From the NCBI RefSeq assembly GCF_030269925.1, contig NC_085135.1, positions 10,602,753 through 10,666,752 of the forward strand: 64,000 bases of DNA. Direction: 5' to 3'. Each line of letters begins with the position of its first letter. Position 1 is the first letter of the stretch. A model generated the notes under the pieces. The model was not told the origin of the DNA. It saw nothing but the letters and a program-made list of their open reading frames with translations, and searched no databases. This document shows, one piece after another, positions 49,508 to 60,300 of this stretch. The stretch is from Bombyx mori (Eukaryota > Arthropoda > Insecta > Lepidoptera > Bombycidae). The position numbers and the translations under genes were made by a program.

Positions 49508-51112
49508 ATTTGATCTCACTTTCTGATTCAACCGGTAAATGCAACAGTACTTTCCTAAAACATATGTTTTTCAGATAACCAGTCGATATGCATCGATTTT
49601 CAATAACTTGATCATAGAAATGCACGGTCGATCTTATCTCACCTATTTGCAACTTCTACTTCGTTTATAATTCTCGGGTCGCACGAAATCACTAGATCTA
49701 TTGTATAAACCAAATTATGCTGATACAAAGATGCATTGTTGCTAAACTTTATTAGTTCGCGGTCATAGAGACAAGGAAATCAATTGATAAACATGTTATT
49801 AAACTATTTTACTGCGTGCAGGGTAGTAGATACTTACATACGTTGTCATTCTTACAATAAGCATTAAAAAAAACGTATTTTCGTTTTGTGCTGATTTTCT
49901 TTCATTGTTACCTCTTTTTGTCAATTCATAAAGTCATTCAGTGTAGTCAAATTCTTGCAATAGCTTTAATGTTGCGTTTGCTAATTTGATGTGCAATTTA
50001 GGGAACTTCAAACCAATATTCTTCTAGACTACGTCTACAAGTCATAAATGTGTCTCTCATATTTTTTATTGAAGACTGAACAACTAAGAAAGTACGCTTG
50101 TCGTTAATTCAGCAATCATGAATAACATGAATTTACGAGGCTTACTGATGTTTGGAATTTTATCCATCATCAGAATTTAGACAGTTTCACATTTTTTCTA
50201 ATACGCAATTTTGTTTATTATCGGCTTCGACGTTGTTTCATTTTTGGCTGTGGAAAACTGTTTCCTAGTTTGACTCACTTAAATTCGATCTCACTTTCTG
50301 ATGGCACCGAACTTTTCTAATACATACGTTTTTGAGATAACCAGTCGATATGCATCGATTTCCAATAACTTGATCATAGAAATGCACGGTCGATCTTATC
50401 TCACCTATTTGCAACTTCTACTTCGTTTATAATTCTCGGATCGCACGAAATCACTGGATCGATTGTATAAACCAAATGATGCTGATACAAAGATGCATTG
50501 TTGCTAAACTTTATTAGTTCGTGGTCATAGAGACAAGGAAATCAATTGATAAACATGTTATTAAACTATTTTACTGCGTGCAGGGTAGTAGATACTTACA
50601 TACATTATCATTCTTACAATAAGCATTAAAAAAAACGTAATTGCGTTTTGTGCTGATTTTCTTTCATTGTTACCTCTTTTTGTCAATTCATAAAGTCATT
50701 CATTGTAGTCAAATTCTTGCAATAACTTGAATGTTGCGTTTGCTAATTTGATGTGCAATTTAGGGAACTTCAAACCAATATTCTTCTAGACTACGTCTAC
50801 AAGTTATAAATGTGTCTCTCATATTTTTTATTGAAGACTGAACAACTAAGAAAGTACGCTTGTCGTTAATTCAGCAATCATGAATAACATGAATTTACGA
50901 GGCTTACTGATGTTTGGAATTTTATCCATCATCAGAATTTAGACAGTTTCACATTTTTTCTAATGCGCAATTTTGTTTATTATCGGCTTCGACGTTGTTT
51001 CATTTTTGGCTGTGGAAAACTGTTTCCTAGTCTGACTCACTTAAATTCGATCTCACTTTCTGATGCCACCGAACTTTTCTAATACATACGTTTTTGAGAC
51101 AACCAGTCGATA
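49506..51112 (+). repeat. Satellite-like tandem repeat, monomer 762-775 bp
   Basis: Monomer 1 is 49506-50280 (775 bp), monomer 2 is 50281-51042 (762 bp), and a third starts at 51043 and breaks at about 51112. Each begins AAATTYGATCTCACTTTCTG. Monomers 1 and 2 look about 97% alike over most of their length, differing mainly near the start. AT-rich, non-coding. Confidence 0.92.
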
Positions 51113-51487
51113 TGTCGGCGCGCGGCTTAGATCACAAAGCGCATCCGCACTCTTTGTCAGCGAGCGCCGCCGGCACACCTGCAACGGTCGACGGCAGGCG
51201 GCTTGGATCACAGAGGGCGTCGGCACCCTTTGATGGCTCGGGTCACCGGCATATTTGCAACGATCAACGGCAGGCGGCTTGAATCACAGAGCGCACCGGT
51301 ACCCTTTGACGGCTCCGGTCGCCGGTACACTTGCAACGTTCGTGGCGGTCGGCTTGGAACACACACCGCAGCGGCACCCTTTGATGGTGCGGGTCGCCGG
51401 CACACTTCAACGTTCGCGGCGGGCGGCTTGGATCACATACCGCAGCGGCACCCTTTGATGGCGCGAGTTACCGGCACACTGGCTGAC
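51113..51487 (+). repeat. 75-bp minisatellite, five units
   Basis: Units are marked by CGGCTTRGATCAC-like starts at 51123, 51199, 51275, 51350 and 51424 (periods 76, 76, 75, 74). Each also holds GGCACCCTTTGATGG and CACCGGCA-like boxes. GC-rich. The array ends just before TATAAAAAG at 51488-51496. Confidence 0.9.
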
Positions 51488-51524
51488 TATAAAAAGAGCT
51501 GCTGTACAATCCTTAGCTCAGTAA

Positions 51525-52082
51525 TTGCCACGCGCCCCCCGCTGCGTGAAATGCCTCGGCGATCACGCAACCACAGAATGTTCGCGTGTTAGGGAAACCG
51601 CGACGGAACCCCCAAGCTGTGTCCTATGCCTTAAGCAAGGGCACCCGGCAAACTACCGCGGATGTCCTAGGGCTCCGCGTAAACGCCTGAACCACCCAGC
51701 CCCCCGAACCGTCGACCCAAAGACTTCGGCGCCTTCAGTGCCGAAACCAGCCTTCGTACCGGCTGCGGTTCCCACCGTCTCCGCGTGGAAAAAACCGCTG
51801 CCGTATACGAAGGAGGGAACACAAAACGTACCCCAGCTCCCGCCTGCGACACGTCACGCGCCTCAGCCCCTGCTCGCACCTCGCCCCGCGCCCGCGTACC
51901 GCCCCCCGCAACCCTCAGTCGTCAACGACTTCGCGCTCGTGCGCGACTTCGTCAGCGCGGTAAACTTTGACCGTCTGCGATCGTTCGCAGATGCTATCCG
52001 TAGGTCGGTAACCCCCGAACAGCGGCTCGCGGCCGCTTTCGATCACATGGACGTCTACGAGTCCGTGTCTCGCACGTTATAA
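51525..52082 (+). pseudogene. J4 ORF1 C-terminal fragment
   Basis: About 185 codons: the last two CCHC knuckles (CVKCLGDHATTEC, CVLCLKQGHPANYRGC) and the Pro-rich tail ending YESVSRTL. A one-base change at the 5' joint makes the first residues run from an accidental start. The N-terminal 350 or so residues are missing. Confidence 0.85.
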
Positions 52083-52102
52083 AAATTCTTTACCGGTAAT
52101 CA

Positions 52103-53721
52103 ATGGCGCAAAAAGGTAGAGAAAAACCGTATTCCCTTACGTTAGCATTCTACAATGCTAACGGACTCGCGCGGCAACGCGATAAAATTTTCGAATTCCT
52201 CCGCGATAATCTTGTAGATATTTTGTTAGTGCAGGAGACCTGTCTGAAGCCCTCGCGTCGTGACCCGAAAGTCGCGAATTACGTCATGGTTAGGAATGAC
52301 AGACTCACCGCCTCCAAAGGCGTTTACTATAGGCGGGCTCTGCACGTTGTTCCTCTCGATACTCCCTCGCTCTTACATATCGAGGCGTCAGTGTGCCGTA
52401 TCTCGCTGACGGGACACCAGCCGATCGTCATCGCATCCGTTTATCTCCCCCCGGACAAGCCCCTCCTGAGCAGTGACATCGAGTCACTGTTTGGCATGGG
52501 AGACTCCGTCATCCTGGCAGGCGATTTAAATTGCCACCACACTAGGTGGAACTGCCATCGTACGAACGTTAACGGTAGGCGTCTCGACGCGTTTATAGAC
52601 GACCTCACTTTTGAAGTAGTCGGTCCCCCAACTCCAACATGTTATCCGTATAACATCGCGCTCCGTCCGAGCACTATAGACCTGGCATTGCTTAGGAACG
52701 TAACTCTGCGCTTACGTTCCATCGAAGCACTGTCAGAGCTCGACTCAGACCACCGACCTGTCCTTATGCAGCTCGGTCGCCCTCACAACCCAGCCACTGT
52801 TACGAGGACCATGGTGGATTGGAATAAGCTGGGCACGTGCCTAGCCGAAGCCGCTCCGCCAATCCTCCCTTACGGCCCGGATTCGAATCTATCCCCCGAG
52901 GACACCGTCGAATCCATAAACATCATTACCGATCACATCTCTTCCGCGATCATTAGATCTTCAAAAGAAGTCGATGTGGAGGACAGCTTCCACCGCATCA
53001 GACTGTCCTCCGAACTTAGGAATCTCTTAAGAGTTAGGAACGCGGCAATCCGGGCCTACGATCGTCTTCCCACGCATTCAAACCGGATTCGGATACGTCG
53101 TCTACAACGCGAAGTCCACTCCCGCCTAAGTGACGCGCGTAACGATAATTGGCATAGTTATTTAGAACAACTCGCGCCCTCCCACCAAGCATACTGGCGA
53201 CTAGCTAGGACTCTCAAATCCGAAACTACCGCTACTATGCCTCCCCTCGTACGCCCTTCAGGCCAACCACCGGCATTCGATGACGATGACAAGGCTGAGC
53301 TGCTGGCCGATGCACTGCAAGAGCAGTGCACCACCAGCACTCAACACGCGGACCCCGAACACACCGAGTTAGTCGACAGGGAGGTCGAGCGCAGAGCTTC
53401 CCTGCCGCCCTCGGACGCGTTACCCCCCATTACCACTGACGAAGTTAGAGACGCGATCCACAACCTCCAACCTAGGAAGGCACCCGGCTCCGACGGCATC
53501 CGCAACCGCGCGCTAAAACTCTTGCCAGTCCAACTGATAGCAATGTTGGCTACAATTTTAAATGCCGCTATGACGCACTGCATCTTTCCCGCGGTGTGGA
53601 AAGAAGCGGACGTTATCGGTATACATAAGCCGGGCAAACCGACAAACGAAACTTCTAGTTACCGTCCGATTAGTCTCCTCCCGACGATAGGAAAAATTTA
53701 CGAACGGCTCCTTAGGAAACG
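52103..53721 (+). pseudogene. J4 ORF2, N-terminal 539 codons
   Basis: The endonuclease domain is complete and the RT is open through SYRPISLLPTIGKIYERLL, then cut at the SART joint; the frame carries on by chance to 53881. An in-frame deletion of three residues falls between ASKG and YYRR, in the endonuclease, relative to J3. No RT catalytic residues remain. Confidence 0.88.
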
Positions 53722-53723
53722 AC

Positions 53724-54139
53724 CGTCCCGACCCGGCAGGCTGGTTCTGGTCCAGCGGGGTATTCCGGGACACCAGCGGCACCGTCTGGGCGGCCCGACG
53801 GGCTGCCGTACCGAGACGGCCGACGTTTCAGAGCCTTCGATTCGCCTCGAAGGCTCCGTCGGCTGGGCGTCCTTGGGGTGAGCCGCGCCGTCTGGTTGTA
53901 GTGTTGACCGCGGTAGCCCCCCTACCTCATCCGGGTTCTGACCTCGGAGGGGATCGGACGTCGGGTGTAAGAGTGCAGGGGAGTCGTTTAGTGGGTGGGT
54001 CCTAAAATCCTTGGGCCCGCGGTCTGCTCACAACACCATGCAGACCGTTGAGTCTCACATACCCCGCGCGCCCCTTTTGCGCGGGGACCTCGTAGGAGGT
54101 TCGGCCCTCTACCCGAAAAAAAAAAAAAAAAAAAAAAAA
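53724..54139 (+). mobile_element. SART-like LINE, 3' tail of the first array member
   Basis: Matches 60756-61171 with few differences (for example near 53827, 53922, 54002 and 54047). Ends in A24 at 54116-54139. The coding part is absent: either a strong 5' truncation or an exchange with Jockey DNA; two extra bases lie at the joint. Confidence 0.88.
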
Positions 54140-54901
54140 GGGCCCGGGACACCCCGAGGGACCTGGGCGGGCCCCCCGGCGCGCACTCTGCGTGGCCGGG
54201 GGCTCCGTCTGTGGGGGAGTTTTGCTGGACTTCCACCGGGCGCGTCCGTAGGTGGCGGATAACGGGATCCTCTGGGAACAGTCCCACTCCCAGGGGTATC
54301 GTCCGGTCTTTTTCGTTGCAAGGATTTCTAGGTGTTAGGTAGGTAGGCTAGGTGTAGGAGTAGGGTAGCCTAGTTAGGCTTTGCAACGAAAGAGATCGGA
54401 TGACGCGGACCAAAACCAGCAGGGGGAGTTGCGGGCTCTCCACGCCCTTCACTCGCTGAAGGGTGTTCCTCCTGGAGACGCTCGGGCTCCCTCTCTTGTC
54501 CCCTTTCTTCCCCCTTTTTTGTTTTTCTTCGGGTCACGTCCGACCTGTTTCGGACGTAACCCATGGGAGATGGTGGGCCACTTTTGGCCTGCCCTTCGAT
54601 GGAGAAGTGAGCCGGCGTTGCTTACGCATCTTCCGGCCGCTGGTCGCCATGTCGGCTTCGGCTACAGGGGCACGCCCTCCAGAGGGGGGTACCGGTATAC
54701 CGGCGTGGCTTCGTCGTTGTTGCTCTTTTGAGCGTCGGGCGGTGGTCTGCCGTGTTGCTCGTTGCACTCGGCGGGCCGCCGGCCAACCCGTAATCCTCAC
54801 CGCGTGGGGGACGGGGGCCGCTGCCGCGAGGCACGGGGCCGCGAGGACGTAAACCTCTTTAAAAAAAGCCCCAATCCTAAGCTCTGGTGCCCGGCGATGG
54901 G
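54140..54901 (+). other. SART-like 5' leader with a long hairpin and TTAGG-like bases
   Basis: 762 nt before ORF1. At 54320-54400 TCGTTGCAA and TTGCAACGA flank a section with GTTAGGTAGGTAGG, TAGGCTA and TAGCCTA, giving a two-tier stem. Some short frames (such as 54381-54731) are open but show no known domain. Confidence 0.6.
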
Positions 54902-57389
54902 ATGAATGGCTGGAGGGAGTCCAGTCCCGAGGGTACCAACCAGACCACAGGGGACCGACCCCTGGTTAATCAAAAAGGAATAATGAAAATGGCACTTGTT
55001 AAAGATTTATTACCCCAGGAGGGTACCTCCCGCTCTGCGGGGGGAGAATCCCTCCGTGCGGTCGAGCGATCGGCCGCACGCTGCCCCACCGTTTCTGGGG
55101 GGGGCAAACAATGCCAAGATGTAGGGGGCGACAGCACGGGTCGCGTAAGGGACAGAGTCCCCACCGTGCGCCTCGAGCGCTGTGAGAGCTTGATCTCGCT
55201 GTACTCGGCGCGGAGCTCCGCAAGGGGCGACGCATCTAGTGGGCGGGAGACGCCAGCTCTGTTTGCTGATTGTGTTCGGCAGCGGACTCGGCGGAAGCGG
55301 AAGTCGGCTCGTCAGCCGGCGTCCTCCGCTCCGTCCGACTCCTCGGAGGGTGAGCCTGCCAGCGCCAAATACATGGCGTTGGCGGAAGGGCCGGCGGCTG
55401 CTGCGGCGCCGCCCGCCACTGATTGTGAAGATAGTCTTCCTCGCGGACTGGCTGCTGCCTCCTCGGCGCATTCCAGGGCCGCCTGCCGTGAGGCAAGAGG
55501 AAAAATTAAAATAGGAGAGGTCGAGCGCCTGGAGCGCTCCCTAACGGAGGTGGGTCCCTATGACCACCTCCGAGCATTCGAAATAGTGAAGGACATGGTC
55601 GCCACCATAGCTACAAAATCGGCCAAGGGATTAAAGGGCGACTACGTGCGTGCCATGAAGTCGGCAGCCGCCACCTTGGCAGAGCGCATGGAAAAGATAG
55701 TAAGCCGCACAACAAATGAAGAGACAATGGACCAACGCAAGGAGCTGGATCTGATGCACGCCCGCCTCGAGCAAGTGTCAGAAGAGAATGGCCATCTTCG
55801 GGCGGAGAACGGTCAGCTCCGCGTCGACATGGCCGAGCTGCGAACAATGGTTGCCGATCTCATTGAGCGGCAACGCAGCTCGGCCCCTGTCCCTCCTCCG
55901 CCCGAAGCGGAAGGCCTCACTGAGGTCGAGGAGCTGAGGCGGCAGCTCCTTATACAGGAGGCAAGGAGCTCGACCGTTGAGCGCGCAAGACCGCCCCTCG
56001 CTCACGAGGCGAAAGATGGTGCCCCTGTGCCGGCACCTCGAAAGACCAAAGGAGCGGCTACTATTAAAACGTACGCGGGACAGAAGAAAGCTGCGGCACC
56101 CGAGACACGGTCGGCCACTTCTGCCGCTGTTCCGGCTGGGACTCCTACAACCGGAGCGTCTACGTCTGCAGCTACGGGGGCAACAAGATCCGCCCCCCCA
56201 AAGAAATCGGCGTCTACTCCTGCCCCGTCCCAGCCTGCGAAGATGGGGCCTGGCAGGAGCAGAAAAAAAAAGGAAGGGGAGGACCAATGCCGCCAAACCG
56301 GCCCCGACCCCCCAGCCCCGCCCACTGCCCCCCGCCCCGGCCAACATGAATGAGGCCTGGACGACGGTGGTGCGGCGAGGGCCCAAAAAGGTAGCGGCGC
56401 CTGCCGCGCCGCGCCCCAAGCCCGCCCCTGCGGCCACCGCTCCCCGCCAAGAGGGTCGAGCGGAGCCGAGGGGCCGACCTGGACGAAGGAGGCCGCGCGC
56501 CCCGCGGTCGGCTGCAGTAGTCGTGGAGCTGCTGCCGGCCGCTAAAGAACGGGGCATCACCTACCACGAGGTGATGACCCAGGCGCGCGGCGGCGTGAAT
56601 GTGGACGCCCTCGGCGTGGAGGGGGGCATCAAGGTCCGGCAGACGGCCAACGGGGCTCGTCTTATAGAGTGCCCCGGCCCCAACACAAACGCCGCGGCCG
56701 AAAAATTGGCAGCCCGGCTGAGGGAGATCCTGCCGGACCCCGAGGTGGTGCGCATCGCGCGGCCCGTGAAGATGGGAGAAGTAAAAATCACGGGCCTCGA
56801 CGAGTGCGCCACAAAGGAGGAGGTCGCCTCGGCCATCGCGTCGCAGGGCAACTGCGCCCTCGCCGACGTCAAAGTCGGGGAGCTCCGGGCAACCTACTCT
56901 GGTACCCGGACGGCGTGGGCGCGTTGCCCCATCGCAACGGCGAACCTCCTGGCCACCCCTCCACAGGGTCGGCCTTCCGACAGCCCAGGAAGGCTGCGCG
57001 TGGGCTGGGTAGTGGCCCACGTGCAGCTGCAGGATGCCAGGCCGTGGCGCTGTCTTCGGTGCTTCGGCACCGGCCACGGTCTCGCCAAGTGCCCCTCGAC
57101 CGTGGACCGCAGCGGCTTGTGTTTCCGCTGCGGCCAACCGGGGCACAAGGCAGCCTCCTGCACCACAGCCGCGCCGCACTGCGTCTTGTGCGACGCGGCC
57201 AAAAGGAAGGCCGACCACCGGGCCGGGGGCCCGGCGTGTAAATCCGCCCCCTCTTCTACAAAAACGAGGAGGGGTGGAAAGAAAAAGAAGCCGGCTGCAA
57301 AAAGGGCAGCCGGTGAGTCAGCTCCCGCCGCGGCACCAGAGCAGCCGCAAGGCGGGACAGACGAGGGAGCGATGGACGTAGCCCCGTAA
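54902..57389 (+). pseudogene. SART-like ORF1 (gag), frameshifted
   Basis: Start: ATG at 54902 (alternative 54983, MKMALVKDLL). The N-terminal part has a Ser/Arg-rich stretch, a helix-rich segment ending in a leucine-type coiled coil (about 55730-55850: LMHARLEQVSEENGHLRAEN), and an Ala/Pro-rich hinge. At 56261-56271 a run of A holds one extra base relative to the third unit and moves the reading from frame 54902 (stop 56353) to frame 56313-57389. The second part has WTTVVRRGPKK, ITYHEVMTQARGGVN and knuckles CLRCFGTGHGLAKC, CFRCGQPGHKAASC and CVLCDAAKRKADHRAGGPAC. In R1-clade elements this protein binds RNA and targets insertion. The overlapping frame could be rescued by slippage, but mutation is the simpler view. 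Confidence 0.85.
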
Positions 57390-60300
57390 TGGGTTGCGTC
57401 CATCGCTTCCTCCAATGTAATTTGAACCACTCCGCCAGGGCACAGGATCTCCTCGTCCACACCATGGCGGAGTGGTCAATCGACGTCGCTGTCGCCGCGG
57501 AGCCTTACTTCGTCCCCACCGACCAGGACTGCTGGATCGGGGACGTCGACGGCTCCGTGGCCATCGTACTAAGACAGTCCGCGGCGTTACCCCCCTTGGA
57601 TATGGTGGCCAGGGGACCCGGGTACGTCGCGGCTAGGATCGACGGGACCGTCGTGATCGGGGCGTACTTTTCTCCGAACAGGAGCCTCGCCGAGTTCGAG
57701 CGGTTTCTGGGCGGGCTCGAGGTGCTCTTGCACCGCTTCGGGTCCCGCCCTGTCATCGTCGCGGGGGACCTCAATGCCAAGTGTACGGCTTGGGGCTCCC
57801 CCCGCACGGATTCGCGAGGCGAGGCTCTTTCGGAGTGGGCGATCGCGACCGGCCTCTGTCTTCTAAACAGAGGTACGGTCGCGACTTGCGTGCGGTGGAA
57901 CGGGGAATCTCACGTGGACGTTACGTTCGCGTCCCCGTCCGCCGTGCGCCGCACCCGCGGCTGGCGCGTACTCGAGGGGGCGGAGACGCTCTCGGACCAC
58001 AGATACGTCCGATTCGAGCTCTCCGCCTCCTCCTTGTCGTCGTCAGCCGCGGGCGCCCGCGGCGAGGAGGAGCTCCCGCAAGGTGCGCCCCGTTCGTTCC
58101 CCAGGTGGGCCTTGAAACGGATGAACAAGGAGTTGCTGATGGAGGCGGCCGCTGTTGCTGCGTGGGCGCCAAAACCCGCGCGGCTCGCGGATGTGGATGC
58201 GGAGGTCGACTGGTTCCGGGGCACCATGGCAAACATTTGTGATGCCGCCATGCCCCGGGTCGGCCCCCGAGCACCACGTGGGGGTGCGTTCTGGTGGTCG
58301 CCCGAGATCGCAAGACTCCGCGAGGAGTGCGTGAGGGCGCGCCGCCGGAGCGCACGCCACCGCCGCCGCCGTCGTCGCGACGCTGCGTTCGCGGAGACGG
58401 CGGCCCAGCTGCACGCTGACTGTCGTCAAAAGCAGACGGCGCTGCAGCTGGCCATCGGCGAGGCCAAGAAGCAGAGCATGAAGACTCTCCTGGAGTCGCT
58501 CGACGAAGATCCCTGGGGGCGCCCATACAAGATGGTTCGCAGGAAACTGCAACCGTGGGCGCTCCCGGTGACCGAGCGGCTCCAGCCTCGGCAGCTGCGG
58601 GAAATTGTTGCGGCACTCTTCCCGCCGGCAGCGGGGGGGGACTTTGAGCCCCCCCAGATGGACGCCACGTGGGGCACGCCGCCGCGTCGCCCCAGCGTTC
58701 CCGCTGCCGAGGAGCCCCCTCCCCCTATCACGGGGGCGGAGATCCATGCGGCCGTGTCCAAAATGAGAGCGAAGGACGCGGCCCCCGGCCCTGACGGCGT
58801 TCACGGCCGGGTCTGGAGCTTGGCCTTCGAGGCCCTAGGGGACCGGCTCGGGGGGCTTTTCGAAGCGTGCCTCGAGTCGGGACGGTTCCCGTCGAAATGG
58901 AAGACGGGCAGACTGGTCCTTCTGCGGAAGGACGGGCGCCCCGCGGACTCACCCGCGGGCTATCGCCCCATCGTGTTGCTGGACGAAGCGGGCAAGATGC
59001 TCGAGAGGATCGTCGCGGCCCGCATCGTCCGGCACCTGACCGAGACGGGTCCCGATCTTTCGGCGGAGCAGTACGGCTTCAGAGAGGGCCGCTCGACTAT
59101 CGACGCAATTCTGCGCGTGCGGGCCCTCTCCGATGAAGCCGTATCCCGGGGCGGGGTGGCGATGGCGTTATCCTTAGATGTAAGGAACGCCTTCAACACC
59201 CTGCCCTGGTCGGTGATCGCGGGGGCGCTGGAGTATCACGGCGTCCCCGCATACCTCCGCCGACTGATCGGCTCCTACCTCGAGGGCAGGTCGATCCAGT
59301 GCATCGGACACGGTGGGGCGATGTACCGCTTCCCCGTCGAGCGCGGTGTTCCGCAGGGGTCTGTCCTGGGCCCCCTGCTGTGGAACATCGGCTACGACTG
59401 GGTCCTGCGGGGCGTCATTCGGGGACCCCTCCCCGGGCTCAGCGTAATTTGTTACGCTGACGACACGTTGGTCGTAGCTCCGGGGAGGGACTACCGGGAG
59501 TCTGCCCGTCTGGCGTGCGCAGGCGTGGCACACGTCGTCACCAGGATCCGACGGTTGGGGCTCGAGGTGGCGCTCGACAAAACCCAGGCCCTGCTCTTTC
59601 ACGGGCCGGGACGAGCGCCGCCTCTGGGTGCCCACCTCGTGATCGGAGGCGTCCGCGTCGGGGTCGGGGTGACCGGTCTTCGGTACCTCGGCCTCGAACT
59701 GGACGGTCGGTGGAGCTTCCGCGCTCACTTCGAAAAATTGGGCCCTCGGCTGATGGCGACGGCCGGCTCTCTGAGCCGGCTTCTTCCAAACGTCGGGGGT
59801 CCCGATCAGGTGGCGCGCCGCCTCTACATGGGGGTGGTGCGGTCGATGGCACTATACGGCGCTCCCGTATGGTGCCACGCCCTGACCCGCGAGAACGTCG
59901 CGGCGCTGCGACGTCCGCAGCGCGCGATCGCGGTCAGGGCGATCCGAGGATACCGCACCGTCTCCTTCGAGGCGGCGTGCTTGCTCGGCGGGGCGCCACC
60001 CTGGGACCTGGAGGCGGAGGCGCTCGCTGCCGATTACCGGTGGCGTAGCGACCTCCGCTCTAGGGGGGAAGGGCGCCCCGGCGAAGGAGTAGTTCGAGCG
60101 CGGAGGCTCCAATCTCGGCGGTCCGTGCTGGAGGCGTGGTCTCGCCGCTTGGCGGACCCGTCGGCCGGCCTCCGAACCGTCGAGGCGGTCCGCCCGGTTC
60201 TCGCGGACTGGGTGGGCCGCGACCGCGGATGCCTCACCTTCCGGCTGACTCAGATGTTAACCGGCCATGGGTGTTTTGGCCGGTACCTCTTTAAAATAGC

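Larger units (their letters stand above)
51521..53721 (+). mobile_element. 5'-truncated Jockey LINE (copy J4), interrupted by the SART array
   Basis: Homology to J3 begins at TAATTGCCACGCGC (ORF1 knuckle region) and runs to GGAAACG at 53721 in ORF2, where SART 3' UTR sequence takes over. Same family as J1 and J3. The remaining 3' part is not in the window. Confidence 0.9.

Noticed and set aside
49506..51112. Long terminal repeats of an LTR element
   Set aside because: The two copies are directly adjacent with a third start, which fits a tandem satellite and not a pair of LTRs with an interior.
51113..51487. CRISPR-like array
   Set aside because: Regular 75-bp units are similar along their whole length, with no variable spacers, in an animal-type genome; this is a minisatellite.
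54381..54852. Overlapping frames in the SART-like leader (116 and 129 codons), repeated in unit 3
   Set aside because: They are conserved only because the leader is nearly identical between the two units; no domain or codon bias seen, and GC-rich DNA gives open frames by chance.
55778..57460. Long minus-strand frames (up to 334 codons) opposite the SART-like ORF1
   Set aside because: Antisense shadows of a GC-rich coding region with no recognisable protein features.
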